From a virus: a DNA stretch of 52,209 nt. Of the stretch, positions 31,831-40,310 are shown one piece after another. The notes under the pieces were generated by a model. The model ran no database searches. It was not told where the DNA came from and saw only the letters and a list, made by a program, of their open reading frames with translations. The stretch lies in IMG/VR virus record IMGVR_UViG_3300025674_000062, positions 1 to 52,209 of that record, one strand, 5' to 3'. The stretch's first letter is position 1; the number at the start of each line of letters is the position of its first letter. Both the position numbers and the translations under genes were made by a program.

Positions 31831-33747
31831 ATGAGTACAGGAAAAACTAATTTAACATCAACCCAATTTGCAGCCAAGAAACTTCTAGGTAAAGCTCACA
31901 CATCTAATAAGTTATCAGATGTTAACGAATCGATACCCTCAAATGTTTCTATGCCTTCTGATGGTATCTATGCTGAACCTATTCCCAATAGCCCTGGTGA
32001 TACTTTCTACACTCTGTATTCAGCTTCTGCTGGTGATCCTGCAACAGTTGAAAGAGTTTATTTTGATATTGTTGGAATTGACGGAACTGAATATGATGCT
32101 AATGATTCTGATGGTGGAGGCGATGAAGCTTCTGATTATGGTAAGCATGGATATTACCTAAAGCTTCCTTCAAACTATGAATCTACTTCATCAAATCCAA
32201 ATGCTAGCACCGGATCTTTTACGAACGGTAAACGCATTTATGACTCTCGTGGTGCTCTACAACTAGTACACCCATTAATATCAAATGCTTCTCCAAATAA
32301 ATATTTCTTAAAGTTATATAAAGGAGATCCTTCAAACCCAGCAAATGAAATTACTTCTGGTGATTCAATTGATTGGCAAATTGATTATTATTCCGGTGTT
32401 GTCTTTATTCAGGATTTCAATTCTTCAATTGTGCCGGTCACAGCTTCAGCTTATCTTTATGTTGGAAAATACTTAAATGAAAAACTTTCTGATATTGATA
32501 CAGAAGCCGGCAACATTACGGTAAAAGATGAAGGTTCTATTGTTACTACTTCCGCTTCTTCATTAAATTTTGTTGGTTCTGGTGTTGTAGCAACCAATAG
32601 TGGAGGAGATGTAACTGTAACGATTGACGATGCAGCTATAACTGCTTTGAATAATCAGGCAGAAAACAGACTTGTAACAATTGGCTCAACAACAACAGAA
32701 CTAGACGGTGAAGCAAATCTTACATTTGACGGATCAGAGTTAATATTAACCGGCTCTTCTATTTTTAATGGCTCTCTGACTTCGTCTAACATTGTGCCAT
32801 TGTCAGATGAGCAATATGATCTTGGACAAGTTGAATTAAGATATGAAAACCTTTATGCAAAGTTCTTAGATGGTGGACTTATGTTCACAGCTATAAATGA
32901 TGAAGGAGCTACAATTACCAGAGGACAAGCTGTTTATGTAAAAGGTATTTCTGGTCAAACTCCTACAATAGCACTTGCTGCTGCTGATGATGCTTCAAAA
33001 ATGCCAGTTATGGGTTTGGTTGCTGATGGTACTTCTAATGATGGTAACGAAGTACGAATAGTCACTCTTGGAAGACTTAATGGATTTGATACCTCAATGT
33101 TTTCTGCTGGTGACACTTTGTACGTTCAAACAGGATCTGGTGGAGTTTCTGGTAGCTTAACTAATTCACCACCTACTGGTTCAGGTGCCTTAATACAAAA
33201 TATTGCAAGAGTTCTTAAATCAGATAATTCAGGACAAGTAAGGGTTGGTGGTGCTGGAAGAACTAACGCTACTCCGAATCTAGATAAAGGCCACATTTTC
33301 ATAGGTAACGATTCCGACCAAGCAGTTCAAGATAATACAGTCTTTATTTCTTCTTCTGTAAACAAGGTAGGTATTAATACCATAAACCCCACACACACAT
33401 TAACCGTTAATGGTACTGTGTCTGCATCAGCATATGTAGGAATTGAAACAGGCATCTCCTATTCAAGAACCCAAGTTACCACAACTATCACTGCATCAGT
33501 TTCTTCAACAATTCTTGGAGTCACGGCTTCTTCTGCTGTTGAAATAAGATTACCTTCTGCTGGAGATTATGATGCCGGACAATATTTTACTGTAAAAGAC
33601 GAATCAGGATTGGCCAATTCTAATAGTATAACCATCCTTGCATCAGGTTCTCAAACTATTGACGGACAAGCTTCAATCGTTCTTGAATCGCCGTACGCCG
33701 CCGTAAACTTATACTCAAACGGCACCGATAAATTCTTTATTTACTAG
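31831..33747 (+). CDS. Tail fibre/structural protein with SQTIDG C-terminal module
   Basis: A 638-residue protein. It begins MSTGKTNLTSTQFAAKKLLG and has a mixed alpha/beta N-terminal half (YFDIVGIDGTEYDAN, KYFLKLYKGDPSNP, WQIDYYSGVVFIQD). A central ladder contains LSDEQYDLGQVELRYENLYAKFL and RAVYVKG-like phrases, and the end is IGINTINPTHTLTVNGTVSA followed by a compact domain with SQTIDGQASIVLESPYAAVN. The 'V.INT..PTH.L.V.G' and 'SQTIDG' motifs are typical of phage fibre trunks and tips. A role in host attachment is inferred. Confidence 0.7.
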   Translation: MSTGKTNLTSTQFAAKKLLGKAHTSNKLSDVNESIPSNVSMPSDGIYAEPIPNSPGDTFYTLYSASAGDPATVERVYFDIVGIDGTEYDANDSDGGGDEASDYGKHGYYLKLPSNYESTSSNPNASTGSFTNGKRIYDSRGALQLVHPLISNASPNKYFLKLYKGDPSNPANEITSGDSIDWQIDYYSGVVFIQDFNSSIVPVTASAYLYVGKYLNEKLSDIDTEAGNITVKDEGSIVTTSASSLNFVGSGVVATNSGGDVTVTIDDAAITALNNQAENRLVTIGSTTTELDGEANLTFDGSELILTGSSIFNGSLTSSNIVPLSDEQYDLGQVELRYENLYAKFLDGGLMFTAINDEGATITRGQAVYVKGISGQTPTIALAAADDASKMPVMGLVADGTSNDGNEVRIVTLGRLNGFDTSMFSAGDTLYVQTGSGGVSGSLTNSPPTGSGALIQNIARVLKSDNSGQVRVGGAGRTNATPNLDKGHIFIGNDSDQAVQDNTVFISSSVNKVGINTINPTHTLTVNGTVSASAYVGIETGISYSRTQVTTTITASVSSTILGVTASSAVEIRLPSAGDYDAGQYFTVKDESGLANSNSITILASGSQTIDGQASIVLESPYAAVNLYSNGTDKFFIY

Positions 33748-33778
33748 AAACATTTTTGGTCGTTTAGAAAACTAGTTT

Positions 33779-33788
33779 CTATTTAACA
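33779..33788 (+). promoter_or_regulatory. TCTATTTAAC, weaker copy of the ACTATTTA motif
   Basis: It lies just before a hairpin and 56 bases before ATG 33845, so the link to this gene is uncertain. Confidence 0.2.
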
Positions 33789-33790
33789 CC

Positions 33791-33816
33791 TAGGGCGCTT
33801 TGTGCGCTCTATTTTA
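33791..33816 (+). terminator. Hairpin terminator between fibre genes
   Basis: The stem TAGGGCGC/GCGCTCTA (8 bp with one G-U pair) has a TTTGT loop and is followed by TTTTAT. Confidence 0.65.
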
Positions 33817-33844
33817 TAACATATTTTCTATGGAGGATTATAAT

Positions 33845-35353
33845 ATGGCTTATAAATTTCAATTGGGAGCATTTACTGCTTCTGGTTCTATCAAAGCTGA
33901 AGAAGGTTTTGATGCGAACTCTCAAAATATTGCTTCTGTTTTAACAGCTTCTGTTTCTGAACTTGATGTTAATTCTGGTCAAGCTGTTATTAGCGCAAAT
34001 GGTTTAGGTGTTTTTCAAGGCGGTCTTAATGCTGCTGATCAAGGTATCGCTTCTGCTGGTGCTATTTCTGGTGTATCAACAATTTCTGGCTCTGGTAAGT
34101 TTCAAATGGCTTCTATGGCTCTTGGTGGAGTTGATGTATCTGCTACTGCTGCTGAGTTGAACTATCTTGCTGGTGCTGATGCGAATATCAATAGCTTAGT
34201 TCTTCCAGCTTCAACAACCATTTCTTCTTTTGGTGCTTCTATTATAGATGATGCTGATGCTTCTGCTGCTAGAACTACTCTTGGTGTTGCTATTGGATCT
34301 GACGTTCAAGCTTATGATGCAGAATTGGCTGCTATTGCTGGTTTGACTTCTGCTGCTGACAAAGGTATTCAATTCACAGGTAACGGAACCGCTGCTACTT
34401 ATGACTTGACTGCTGCTGGTAAAGCACTTCTTGATGATGCTGATGCGTCTGCTCAAAGAACAACTCTCGGCGTTGCTATTGGATCTGACGTTCAAGCTTG
34501 GGATGCTGATCTTGACACATTGTCAGGAATGCAGTCTGGTGCTCCTGCTGCATTGGCTCTTTTGACATCGGCTGAAGTTGCACTTCTTGATGGTGCTTCT
34601 AGTCTCAACAATACAGCTTCTAAGGCGGTTATCTTGGACGGTTTGGGTGATCTTTCTATTGCTGGTTCTGGTTCTATTACTGGTGATTTGACTGTTTCTG
34701 GTGATCTTGTTATCTTAGGTGCTACTGTTTCTGCTTCTGTTGAACAATTGTTGATCCAAGATGCTTTAATCACTATTGGTGATGGTGATGCATCTCTTCA
34801 AACTGGCAGAGGTTTTGAAATTGGTAATGATTATGCTTCTTTCAAGACAGCGAATGCTGATCTCTCTGGCAATGGTGCTGAAGATTATTTTGAATCTTCT
34901 ATTGCTCTTTCTGCTTCTAGTGTTTACGGTGGAACTCTCTTGGTAGCCGAAGCTTACACAAGTAATTGGGATATCACATCTACACATATTTCTGGTGGAT
35001 TGCCTGTTTCTGCTTCTGCTTTTGTTGGTGATGGTTCTCAATTAACTGGAATTACCGCTGATTCTGTTACTTTAACACCAGTTTCAAAAGCTGATACTGA
35101 TACTTTGGAAGCTAATAAAGTTAACTATTTTGGTGATAACTCAAATGCTACTTGGAATGTAAATCTTCCTGCTTCTCCTGATGCTGGTGATTACATTTAC
35201 ATTAAAGCTGCTGACATTACCGGAACAGGTAGAATTAATATTAACAGAGCTGGATCTCAAACAATTGATGGTGAAATTTCAATTACTCTTGAGTCTCCTT
35301 ATGCTGCTGTTACATTGATCTATGTTGCTTCAAATGATTGGAGAGTATTCTAA
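33845..35353 (+). CDS. Tail fibre protein with 'LGVAIGSDVQAYDA' repeats
   Basis: A 502-residue, Ala/Ser/Gly-rich fibre protein. It has a short N-terminal domain (MAYKFQLGAFTASGSIKAEE), then two copies of the repeat 'DDADASA.RTTLGVAIGSDV' followed by QAYDAEL or QAWDADL. This unit is widespread in phage fibre trunks and forms an elongated trimer. Next come SGSGSITGDLTVSGDLVILG and a C-terminal domain ending SQTIDGEISITLESPYAAVT, also found in the 31831 product. ATG 33845 follows GGAGG at 33832-33836. An upstream GTG would lie within the terminator hairpin, so it is rejected. Confidence 0.8.
   Translation: MAYKFQLGAFTASGSIKAEEGFDANSQNIASVLTASVSELDVNSGQAVISANGLGVFQGGLNAADQGIASAGAISGVSTISGSGKFQMASMALGGVDVSATAAELNYLAGADANINSLVLPASTTISSFGASIIDDADASAARTTLGVAIGSDVQAYDAELAAIAGLTSAADKGIQFTGNGTAATYDLTAAGKALLDDADASAQRTTLGVAIGSDVQAWDADLDTLSGMQSGAPAALALLTSAEVALLDGASSLNNTASKAVILDGLGDLSIAGSGSITGDLTVSGDLVILGATVSASVEQLLIQDALITIGDGDASLQTGRGFEIGNDYASFKTANADLSGNGAEDYFESSIALSASSVYGGTLLVAEAYTSNWDITSTHISGGLPVSASAFVGDGSQLTGITADSVTLTPVSKADTDTLEANKVNYFGDNSNATWNVNLPASPDAGDYIYIKAADITGTGRININRAGSQTIDGEISITLESPYAAVTLIYVASNDWRVF
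34247..34320 (+). repeat. 74-bp fibre repeat, copy 1
   Basis: It matches 34433-34506 at 65 of 74 positions by eye, including 28 identical bases in a row near its end. Confidence 0.75.
34433..34506 (+). repeat. 74-bp fibre repeat, copy 2
   Basis: Copy of 34247-34320. Both encode DDADASAxRTTLGVAIGSDV and the following QA(Y/W)DA. Confidence 0.75.
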
Positions 35354-35399
35354 TCTAGATTATTCTTGTCGAGATTATTATCTTTGCTCTCAAAAAGAA

Positions 35400-35426
35400 G
35401 GTCGGGCTTTTGCTCGGCCTTTTTCT
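35400..35426 (+). terminator. Rho-independent terminator after fibre gene
   Basis: The stem GGTCGGGC/GCTCGGCC (8 bp with two G-U pairs) has a TTTT loop and a T-rich tail. Confidence 0.8.
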
Positions 35427-35433
35427 ATTTATT
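35424..35433 (+). promoter_or_regulatory. TCTATTTATT motif, candidate late promoter element
   Basis: It starts within the terminator tail and ends 16 bases before ATG 35450. AAAGGAG follows. Confidence 0.35.
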
Positions 35434-35449
35434 GAAAAAGGAGAAATAT

Positions 35450-36415
35450 ATGTCTTACAAATATTCAAAAGGATCTCAAGTTATTGGAGATTTAAAAGCG
35501 GCGGATGATGCCGAGAGAAATACTATGATTGATTTTGGAGAGGACCAAATCGATTTTCAAACAGGTGGTTTAACAAGATTAAAAATTGAAAACAATGAAA
35601 TAACAACAACGGTTCCAATACATATAAGCGGATCTCAAACAGAAGGCTTGAGAATAGGAAAAGCAGGAAATCATTTTAGAGAAATACAATTTGAAACAGA
35701 CGGAGTCGACACAGCTTTTATTCAAGTTGATTCTTCTGAAGGTATGGTAATTGGATGCCAATCACTAAACGATGAGATTATTATTCAAACAACCGATGGT
35801 GGAGGACTTGGAGAAGTTGCTAGATTTACAGCAAACAAAAGAGTTGGAATTGGAGAAACAAATCCTCAAGAAACACTACATGTTAGTGGAGGTACTATTA
35901 TAGAAAGTGATTTAAAAGTCAATATGAATATTTTAGATTATGAAAATAAAAGCTTTATTAAGAACATAGATACAGGTGGCTTCTTAGCATCAGCTCCTAA
36001 CACTAACACCTTAAGACTGCCAAATGATACAACATCAGAATCTACAACTGGTGTCAATTACAATACTATATTTGTATGCCCTTTTAGTGGAAGTGTTGAT
36101 AAATTAATAATAAGAAGTTCTAACGATGCTCTTGGCGGAAGTCTTGCAGATCTTGGAGACTTAACAGCTTCAGTTCAAATCGGGTTCGATGGCAAAGATG
36201 GTTATTTAATTGATTCAAATCCAGATGCTGAAGAAACTGTTGCAATAGCTAATGCGCAATTAGGAGCTAATACAAATATAGTTTTTAATTTTACAGGATC
36301 TAACTTTAGCCCAAGTGATGTTTTTTCAGTCTCTTTAAAACCTACAAACAATTGGAATAATAATGGTAATAAATACATCAACTTTACTATTGTCTCGTCT
36401 TATCTTTTGGATTAG
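35450..36415 (+). CDS. Short tail-fibre-like virion protein
   Basis: A 321-residue protein beginning MSYKYSKGSQVIGDLKAADD. It contains ISGSQTEGLRIG, then KRVGIGETNPQETLHVSG, a classic fibre phrase of the 'VGIGT..P..LHVSG' type found just before receptor-binding or chaperone-type ends. The C-terminal ~150 residues form a different beta-domain (NTLRLPNDTTSE, IFVCPFSGSVDKLIIRSS, FTIVSSYLLD) that may be the tip. The open frame extends upstream to 35366, but that lies across the terminator; ATG 35450 has GGAG and starts the conserved part. Confidence 0.7.
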   Translation: MSYKYSKGSQVIGDLKAADDAERNTMIDFGEDQIDFQTGGLTRLKIENNEITTTVPIHISGSQTEGLRIGKAGNHFREIQFETDGVDTAFIQVDSSEGMVIGCQSLNDEIIIQTTDGGGLGEVARFTANKRVGIGETNPQETLHVSGGTIIESDLKVNMNILDYENKSFIKNIDTGGFLASAPNTNTLRLPNDTTSESTTGVNYNTIFVCPFSGSVDKLIIRSSNDALGGSLADLGDLTASVQIGFDGKDGYLIDSNPDAEETVAIANAQLGANTNIVFNFTGSNFSPSDVFSVSLKPTNNWNNNGNKYINFTIVSSYLLD

Positions 36416-36435
36416 AGGCTTTTCTAGTTTCTTAA

Positions 36436-36445
36436 ACTATTTATT
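36436..36445 (+). promoter_or_regulatory. ACTATTTATT motif, candidate late promoter for scaffold-capsid operon
   Basis: It lies 34 bases before the scaffold ATG, with the RBS AGGAGA further downstream. Confidence 0.45.
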
Positions 36446-36479
36446 GTGATAAACGTTTATTAAAAATAGGAGATTATAG

Positions 36480-37523
36480 ATGTCATCTATGTTAGAACAA
36501 GCTATTGTTGATGCTAAGGCTTTAAAAGAAGCAGCTCTCAAGAATGCAGAGCAGGCGGTAATCGACAAATATTCCTCTGAAATTAAAGCTGCTGTTGAGG
36601 AGCTATTAGAAGGAAATGATAACTCACAAAAAGAAGTGATTCAAGAAGAAATGGATATTCCATTTGCCTCCGATCCTTCTCTTGCTGATGATGAGCCAGT
36701 TGAAATGGAAATGGAATTTGAATTTAATCCAGAAGATTTTCGTCTTGATTTGGAATCAATCAAACAACAAGCAGAAGAAGATCCAACAAGCGGCGGAGAA
36801 CAGCCACAGGACACCGAATCTCTTGCGGCAGACATTGGTGCCTCCGAAGCTCCCGAAGAGCCTCCAGCGGAAGATATGGGCGATTTAGGCGGTCTTTTGC
36901 AAGAAGGTGAAGAGGAAGAAGATGATTTGTTAAATGAATTGATTTCTATGCTTGAAGATGATGAAGAATTATTGGATGAAGCTCTTGTTGTTGATATGGA
37001 AGAAGTTAAACATGGTCATGTTGTAACAGATAACTCAGCAAGAAAATATGATGCTGAAATGGAGTTGGCAAAACAACAATCAACAAAGTATCAAGAAAAA
37101 GCTAAAGAATTAGAAAAACAAGTCGGAGAATTACAAAACTCTGTTCTTATGTATCAAGACAAACAGGATCAATTAAGAACTGTTCTTGATGACATGAAAG
37201 GTAAGTTAGAAGAAATGGTTTTACAAAATGCTAGACTTTTGTATAGCAATAAAGTTTTACGCGATGCCTCCTTGAATGAGCGACAAAAAGATAAAATTGT
37301 CGAAGCAATCGCTAAGGCGGAGACTTTGAAAGAAGCAAAGACTCTTTACACAACTCTTAAAGAAACTACAGTGGGTACCAAACAAAATGGTCCAAAATCA
37401 CTAAGTGAGTCAGTACAGAGAAAGCAGGTTCTTTCTGCACATCTGCCAAGACGCAAGCAAGAAAACATAACAGAGTCGCATGATTTTGCTTCTCGTATGA
37501 AAAAACTTGCTGGCATAGACTAA
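36480..37523 (+). CDS. Prohead scaffolding core protein (gp22-like)
   Basis: A 347-residue, very acidic helical protein directly upstream of the capsid gene, as gene 22 is in T4. It builds the internal core and is destroyed by the prohead protease. Sites matching (L/I)-x-E before A/G/S are numerous: after E17, E44, E142, E167, E275, E285, E310 and E332. Residues ~60-170 are extremely acidic and probably disordered. Residues ~185-300 form a coiled coil (YQEKAKELEKQVGELQNSVL). The C-terminus (ITESHDFASRMKKLAGID) is typical of the family. RBS AGGAGA. Confidence 0.88.
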   Translation: MSSMLEQAIVDAKALKEAALKNAEQAVIDKYSSEIKAAVEELLEGNDNSQKEVIQEEMDIPFASDPSLADDEPVEMEMEFEFNPEDFRLDLESIKQQAEEDPTSGGEQPQDTESLAADIGASEAPEEPPAEDMGDLGGLLQEGEEEEDDLLNELISMLEDDEELLDEALVVDMEEVKHGHVVTDNSARKYDAEMELAKQQSTKYQEKAKELEKQVGELQNSVLMYQDKQDQLRTVLDDMKGKLEEMVLQNARLLYSNKVLRDASLNERQKDKIVEAIAKAETLKEAKTLYTTLKETTVGTKQNGPKSLSESVQRKQVLSAHLPRRKQENITESHDFASRMKKLAGID

Positions 37524-37541
37524 TATAAAGGAGAAATTAAT

Positions 37542-39293
37542 ATGTCTATTATTCAAACACTAAGTGAAGGCATTGTCAATCGTGATCTTAAAAAAGAAGG
37601 TGCTGCACTTTTAACTAAGTGGGAAGCTACCGGACTTCTTGAGGGTATTGATACCCAACAAGGTAAGCACAATATGGCTCGTCTTCTCGAAAATCAAGCG
37701 AAGGAACTTCTTCGCGAATCTAACGCAATGTCAAATGGTCAAGTTGAAGGTTTTGCTTCAGTTGCTTTCCCAATTGTACGTCGTGTTTTTGCTGGATTGA
37801 TCGCAAACGATCTCGTTTCTGTTCAACCAATGTCTCTTCCAAGTGGATTGATCTTCTTCTTGGATTTTGTTTATTCACCAAGAATTAACGATGATTCTGT
37901 TACCGCTAGTGGTACAGCTGATCCTCGTTTTGGTAATGCAGTATCTAAATCGATTTATGGTACAGATCAAGTTGGTTCTCAAATTACCGGTGGTGTTGAT
38001 CTCGTAGGAAGTCTTGGAGAAAACCTTTCTGGTCCTAGACAAATGGTAGGTTATTCTTATGCTTCTCCTCTTAAAAAAGCTGATATTGCTGGTACTGGTC
38101 ATGAAACTAGTTTTGGAATTATTTCTGCTTTGACAGAAGCTCAAAAGAAAGAAATTAAGTATGATCCAGATGTTCTAGCTGAAACTTCTTCCTATATTTT
38201 AAAATTAGCTATTCCTAAAACTGATTTTAGTAATGCAGACTTCAAAAATCTTGCAGCATTTAATATCTCAGGTTCTTCTTTGGCTTATTCTGATGGCGGT
38301 GGTTCAGATGTTAATGATGATGATACTAAATTAATTCGTCGATTGACTTCTGATGATGGAACTAACATCAACTTTTTCTTTGTTGGTCCTGCTGCTTTGG
38401 CTAACATCGATCCAGATGGCAATGTTAGAATCGACCACCCGGAAAAAGATGAACTTACTTCAACTGCCGATAAGCTTGGTGCTATTGATGGATTCAACTT
38501 CCCGTTTGAAGGAAGCGGCGAATTGCCAGAAATCGACATCAAAGTTGACTCAATCGCGATTACAGCTCAAACCAAAAAGCTTAAAGCAAAATGGACACCT
38601 GAGTTGGGTCAAGATTTGAATGCTTATCACAACCTTGATGCTGAAGTAGAACTTACATCGATTCTTTCTGAGCAAATCGCTCTTGAAATCGACCGTGAAC
38701 TTCTTGCTGATCTTGTAAATGGCGCAACTGCTGCAACATACTACTGGTCTCGTTCACCTGGTCTTTTCGTTAATCGTACAACCGGTGCTGAGCTTGGTGC
38801 TACATCTGCTGCTCCTGACTTCACAGGAACTGTTTCAGAATGGTACGAAACTCTTATCGAAACCATTAACGACGTTTCTGCACAAATCCACTTGAAAACA
38901 CTTCGTGGTGGAGCTAACTACATTGTTTGTTCTCCTGAAGTTGCTAACATTCTTGAGTTTACCTCTGGATATCGTGCAAACGTTACAGCTGATGCTGACA
39001 AAGGAACCATCGGTGCCGTTAAGGTTGGTTCTCTTTCTCGTAAGTTTGACATCATCGTTGATCCTTACTTCCCAAGAAATGCTATTCTTGTTGGACGTAA
39101 AGGCGGCTCATTCCTTGAGTCTGGATACGTTTATGCTCCTTACGTTCCACTTCAAACAACACCTACAATCTTCGGTGTCGAAGACTTTGTGCCACGTAAA
39201 GGCGTAATGACTCGATACGGTAAGAAGATGGTTCGTCCTGATATGTACGGTCTTGTAATCGTTCGTGGTCTCCTTGGAGAGGAAGGTTCTTAA
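37542..39293 (+). CDS. Major capsid protein (gp23-like, HK97 fold)
   Basis: A 583-residue shell protein, somewhat longer than T4 gp23 (521). The N-terminal region is a removable propeptide with three candidate protease sites: L7-S-E9 before Gly, L32-L-E34 before Gly and L57-R-E59 before Ser60; the last lies near the T4 maturation point. The family signature FPIVRRVFAGLIANDLVSVQPM follows. The C-terminal part contains LKTLRGGANYIVCSPEVANI, VDPYFPRNAILVGRKGGSFL and YGLVIVRGLLG, all typical of gp23. It lies 18 bases after the scaffold gene and is followed by a strong terminator. Confidence 0.95.
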   Translation: MSIIQTLSEGIVNRDLKKEGAALLTKWEATGLLEGIDTQQGKHNMARLLENQAKELLRESNAMSNGQVEGFASVAFPIVRRVFAGLIANDLVSVQPMSLPSGLIFFLDFVYSPRINDDSVTASGTADPRFGNAVSKSIYGTDQVGSQITGGVDLVGSLGENLSGPRQMVGYSYASPLKKADIAGTGHETSFGIISALTEAQKKEIKYDPDVLAETSSYILKLAIPKTDFSNADFKNLAAFNISGSSLAYSDGGGSDVNDDDTKLIRRLTSDDGTNINFFFVGPAALANIDPDGNVRIDHPEKDELTSTADKLGAIDGFNFPFEGSGELPEIDIKVDSIAITAQTKKLKAKWTPELGQDLNAYHNLDAEVELTSILSEQIALEIDRELLADLVNGATAATYYWSRSPGLFVNRTTGAELGATSAAPDFTGTVSEWYETLIETINDVSAQIHLKTLRGGANYIVCSPEVANILEFTSGYRANVTADADKGTIGAVKVGSLSRKFDIIVDPYFPRNAILVGRKGGSFLESGYVYAPYVPLQTTPTIFGVEDFVPRKGVMTRYGKKMVRPDMYGLVIVRGLLGEEGS

Positions 39294-39326
39294 TCTTAGA
39301 TTTTGAATCTAGCTTTTCAAAAAATT

Positions 39327-39360
39327 CCCTCAAACTTTTGTTTGGGGGTTTTTTCTTTTT
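39327..39360 (+). terminator. Strong rho-independent terminator after the capsid gene
   Basis: The 9-bp stem CCCTCAAAC/GTTTGGGGG (one G-U pair) has a TTTT loop and a tail TTTTTTCTTTTT. Confidence 0.9.
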
Positions 39361-39366
39361 GGAGAA

Positions 39367-39376
39367 ACTACTTATT
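39367..39376 (+). promoter_or_regulatory. ACTACTTATT motif, candidate late promoter element
   Basis: It directly follows the capsid terminator and lies 51 bases before ATG 39428. A short hairpin lies between them. Confidence 0.4.
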
Positions 39377-39382
39377 ATGAAC

Positions 39383-39407
39383 AGGTCGTTAAGGACCTCA
39401 ACTTTTT
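39383..39407 (+). terminator. Short hairpin with T-run between capsid and decoration-type gene
   Basis: AGGTC/GACCT stem of 5 bp and a six-base loop, followed by CAACTTTTTTT. This may be an attenuator. Confidence 0.4.
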
Positions 39408-39427
39408 TTAATTAAGGAGATTATATT

Positions 39428-39862
39428 ATGGCTAAAGTTGCAAGAGCGGCGAGAAACGCTTCATTAATGAGAGTAGAGTCTGTCTCTGCTGATAAAACTA
39501 TTTTACCTGCCGAATCAGGTGAAATTTATTTAGTAGATGGAAGTTCTGATAGAACTCTTACACTACCAGCTGTTAAAGAAGGGGCATATATTAAAGTCAT
39601 TCTTTCTGTTGCTTGTGGTGTCGGAACAACAGTCACAATCCAAGCTGCTCCAAATACAGTTGATATCTTAGGAGTTCTTCAACAAGTAAATGCTGCTGAT
39701 CATAGTTCGGCTGGTGCTGATGCTGGAGCTGCTGCTGATGACAAGGTAGTTTTTGGTAATAGTTGTGCTGCTGGTTCATATGTTGAATTAGTTTGTGATG
39801 GAACCAAGTGGTTTGCTAGTGGTTTCTCACATGGCGGAACTTTAACATTTGCTGCTTCATAA
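39428..39862 (+). CDS. Capsid-associated/decoration-type structural protein
   Basis: A 144-residue beta-rich protein starting MAKVARAARNASLMRVESVS. It contains ADKTILPAESGEIYLVDGSS, DRTLTLPAVKEGAYIKVILS, and a hydrophobic end ELVCDGTKWFASGF. The layout resembles the compact C-terminal domains of fibre and decoration proteins (a 'LP...G..IK' block followed by 'V.L..DG..W'). Immediate position after the capsid gene, its own RBS AAGGAG and its size suggest a head decoration protein, but this is inference. Low-complexity Ala/Gly/Asp loop near residues 95-110. Confidence 0.55.
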   Translation: MAKVARAARNASLMRVESVSADKTILPAESGEIYLVDGSSDRTLTLPAVKEGAYIKVILSVACGVGTTVTIQAAPNTVDILGVLQQVNAADHSSAGADAGAAADDKVVFGNSCAAGSYVELVCDGTKWFASGFSHGGTLTFAAS

Positions 39863-39872
39863 TAGGTGACCT

Positions 39873-40205
39873 ATGGGACGTAAAGCAAAAAGAGCTAAAG
39901 TACTCGTACGAAAGATGCGAATCACAGGACAAGAAATTGATCCTGTGGTTGCACGTCGTTGCGGTGTAGAAAAGCAAAACCAAAAACTCATTGACGCTCG
40001 ACTTGAAAAAGAAGCAGAAGAAAAGCGAATAGCAGAAGAAGCAGAACGCAAAAAGCGTGAAGCCGAAGAAGCGAAGCGAAAGGCAGAGGAGGACGCCAAA
40101 CGTAAAGCTGAAGAAGCAAAGAAAAAAGCCGAAGCTTCTAAGAAAAAGAAAGCTGCTGCTGAAAAAAAGAAAGCCGAAGCCAAAAAAGAATCTCCTGAAG
40201 AATAA
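39873..40205 (+). CDS. Lys/Ala/Glu-rich coiled-coil protein
   Basis: A 110-residue protein. Residues 1-40 are basic with a small structured segment (VLVRKMRITGQEIDPVVARR). Residues ~44-105 are an uninterrupted charged helix of Glu/Lys/Ala (for example KKREAEEAKRKAEEDAKRKA), TolA- or histone-H1-like in composition. It follows the decoration-type gene by 10 bases and is closed by a terminator. A DNA-binding or head-interior role is possible from its charge, but composition alone proves nothing. Confidence 0.6.
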   Translation: MGRKAKRAKVLVRKMRITGQEIDPVVARRCGVEKQNQKLIDARLEKEAEEKRIAEEAERKKREAEEAKRKAEEDAKRKAEEAKKKAEASKKKKAAAEKKKAEAKKESPEE

Positions 40206-40237
40206 AAATTTAACACATATGTTAGTCCTCCGCTCTC

Positions 40238-40271
40238 GCCCCATGCCTCTCCAATTGCTTGGGGCTTTTCT
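40238..40271 (+). terminator. Rho-independent terminator before neck genes
   Basis: GCCCCA/TGGGGC stem with a 16-base loop, followed by TTTTCTTA. Confidence 0.65.
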
Positions 40272-40281
40272 TATTTAAAAA

Positions 40282-40291
40282 ACTAGTTACT
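40282..40291 (+). promoter_or_regulatory. ACTAGTTACT, degenerate copy of the ACTATTTA motif
   Basis: It ends 19 bases before ATG 40311, the common spacing in the series, and follows the terminator. Confidence 0.25.
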
Positions 40292-40310
40292 TGGAACGGA
40301 GGTTATATGC

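Noticed and set aside
28405-34506. Repeats in fibre genes as a CRISPR array or insertion sequence
   Set aside because: They are in-frame coding repeats without spacers, terminal inverted repeats or a transposase.
39377-39415. 12-codon ATG frame after the capsid terminator
   Set aside because: No RBS at a good distance, and it runs through the second hairpin and T-run.
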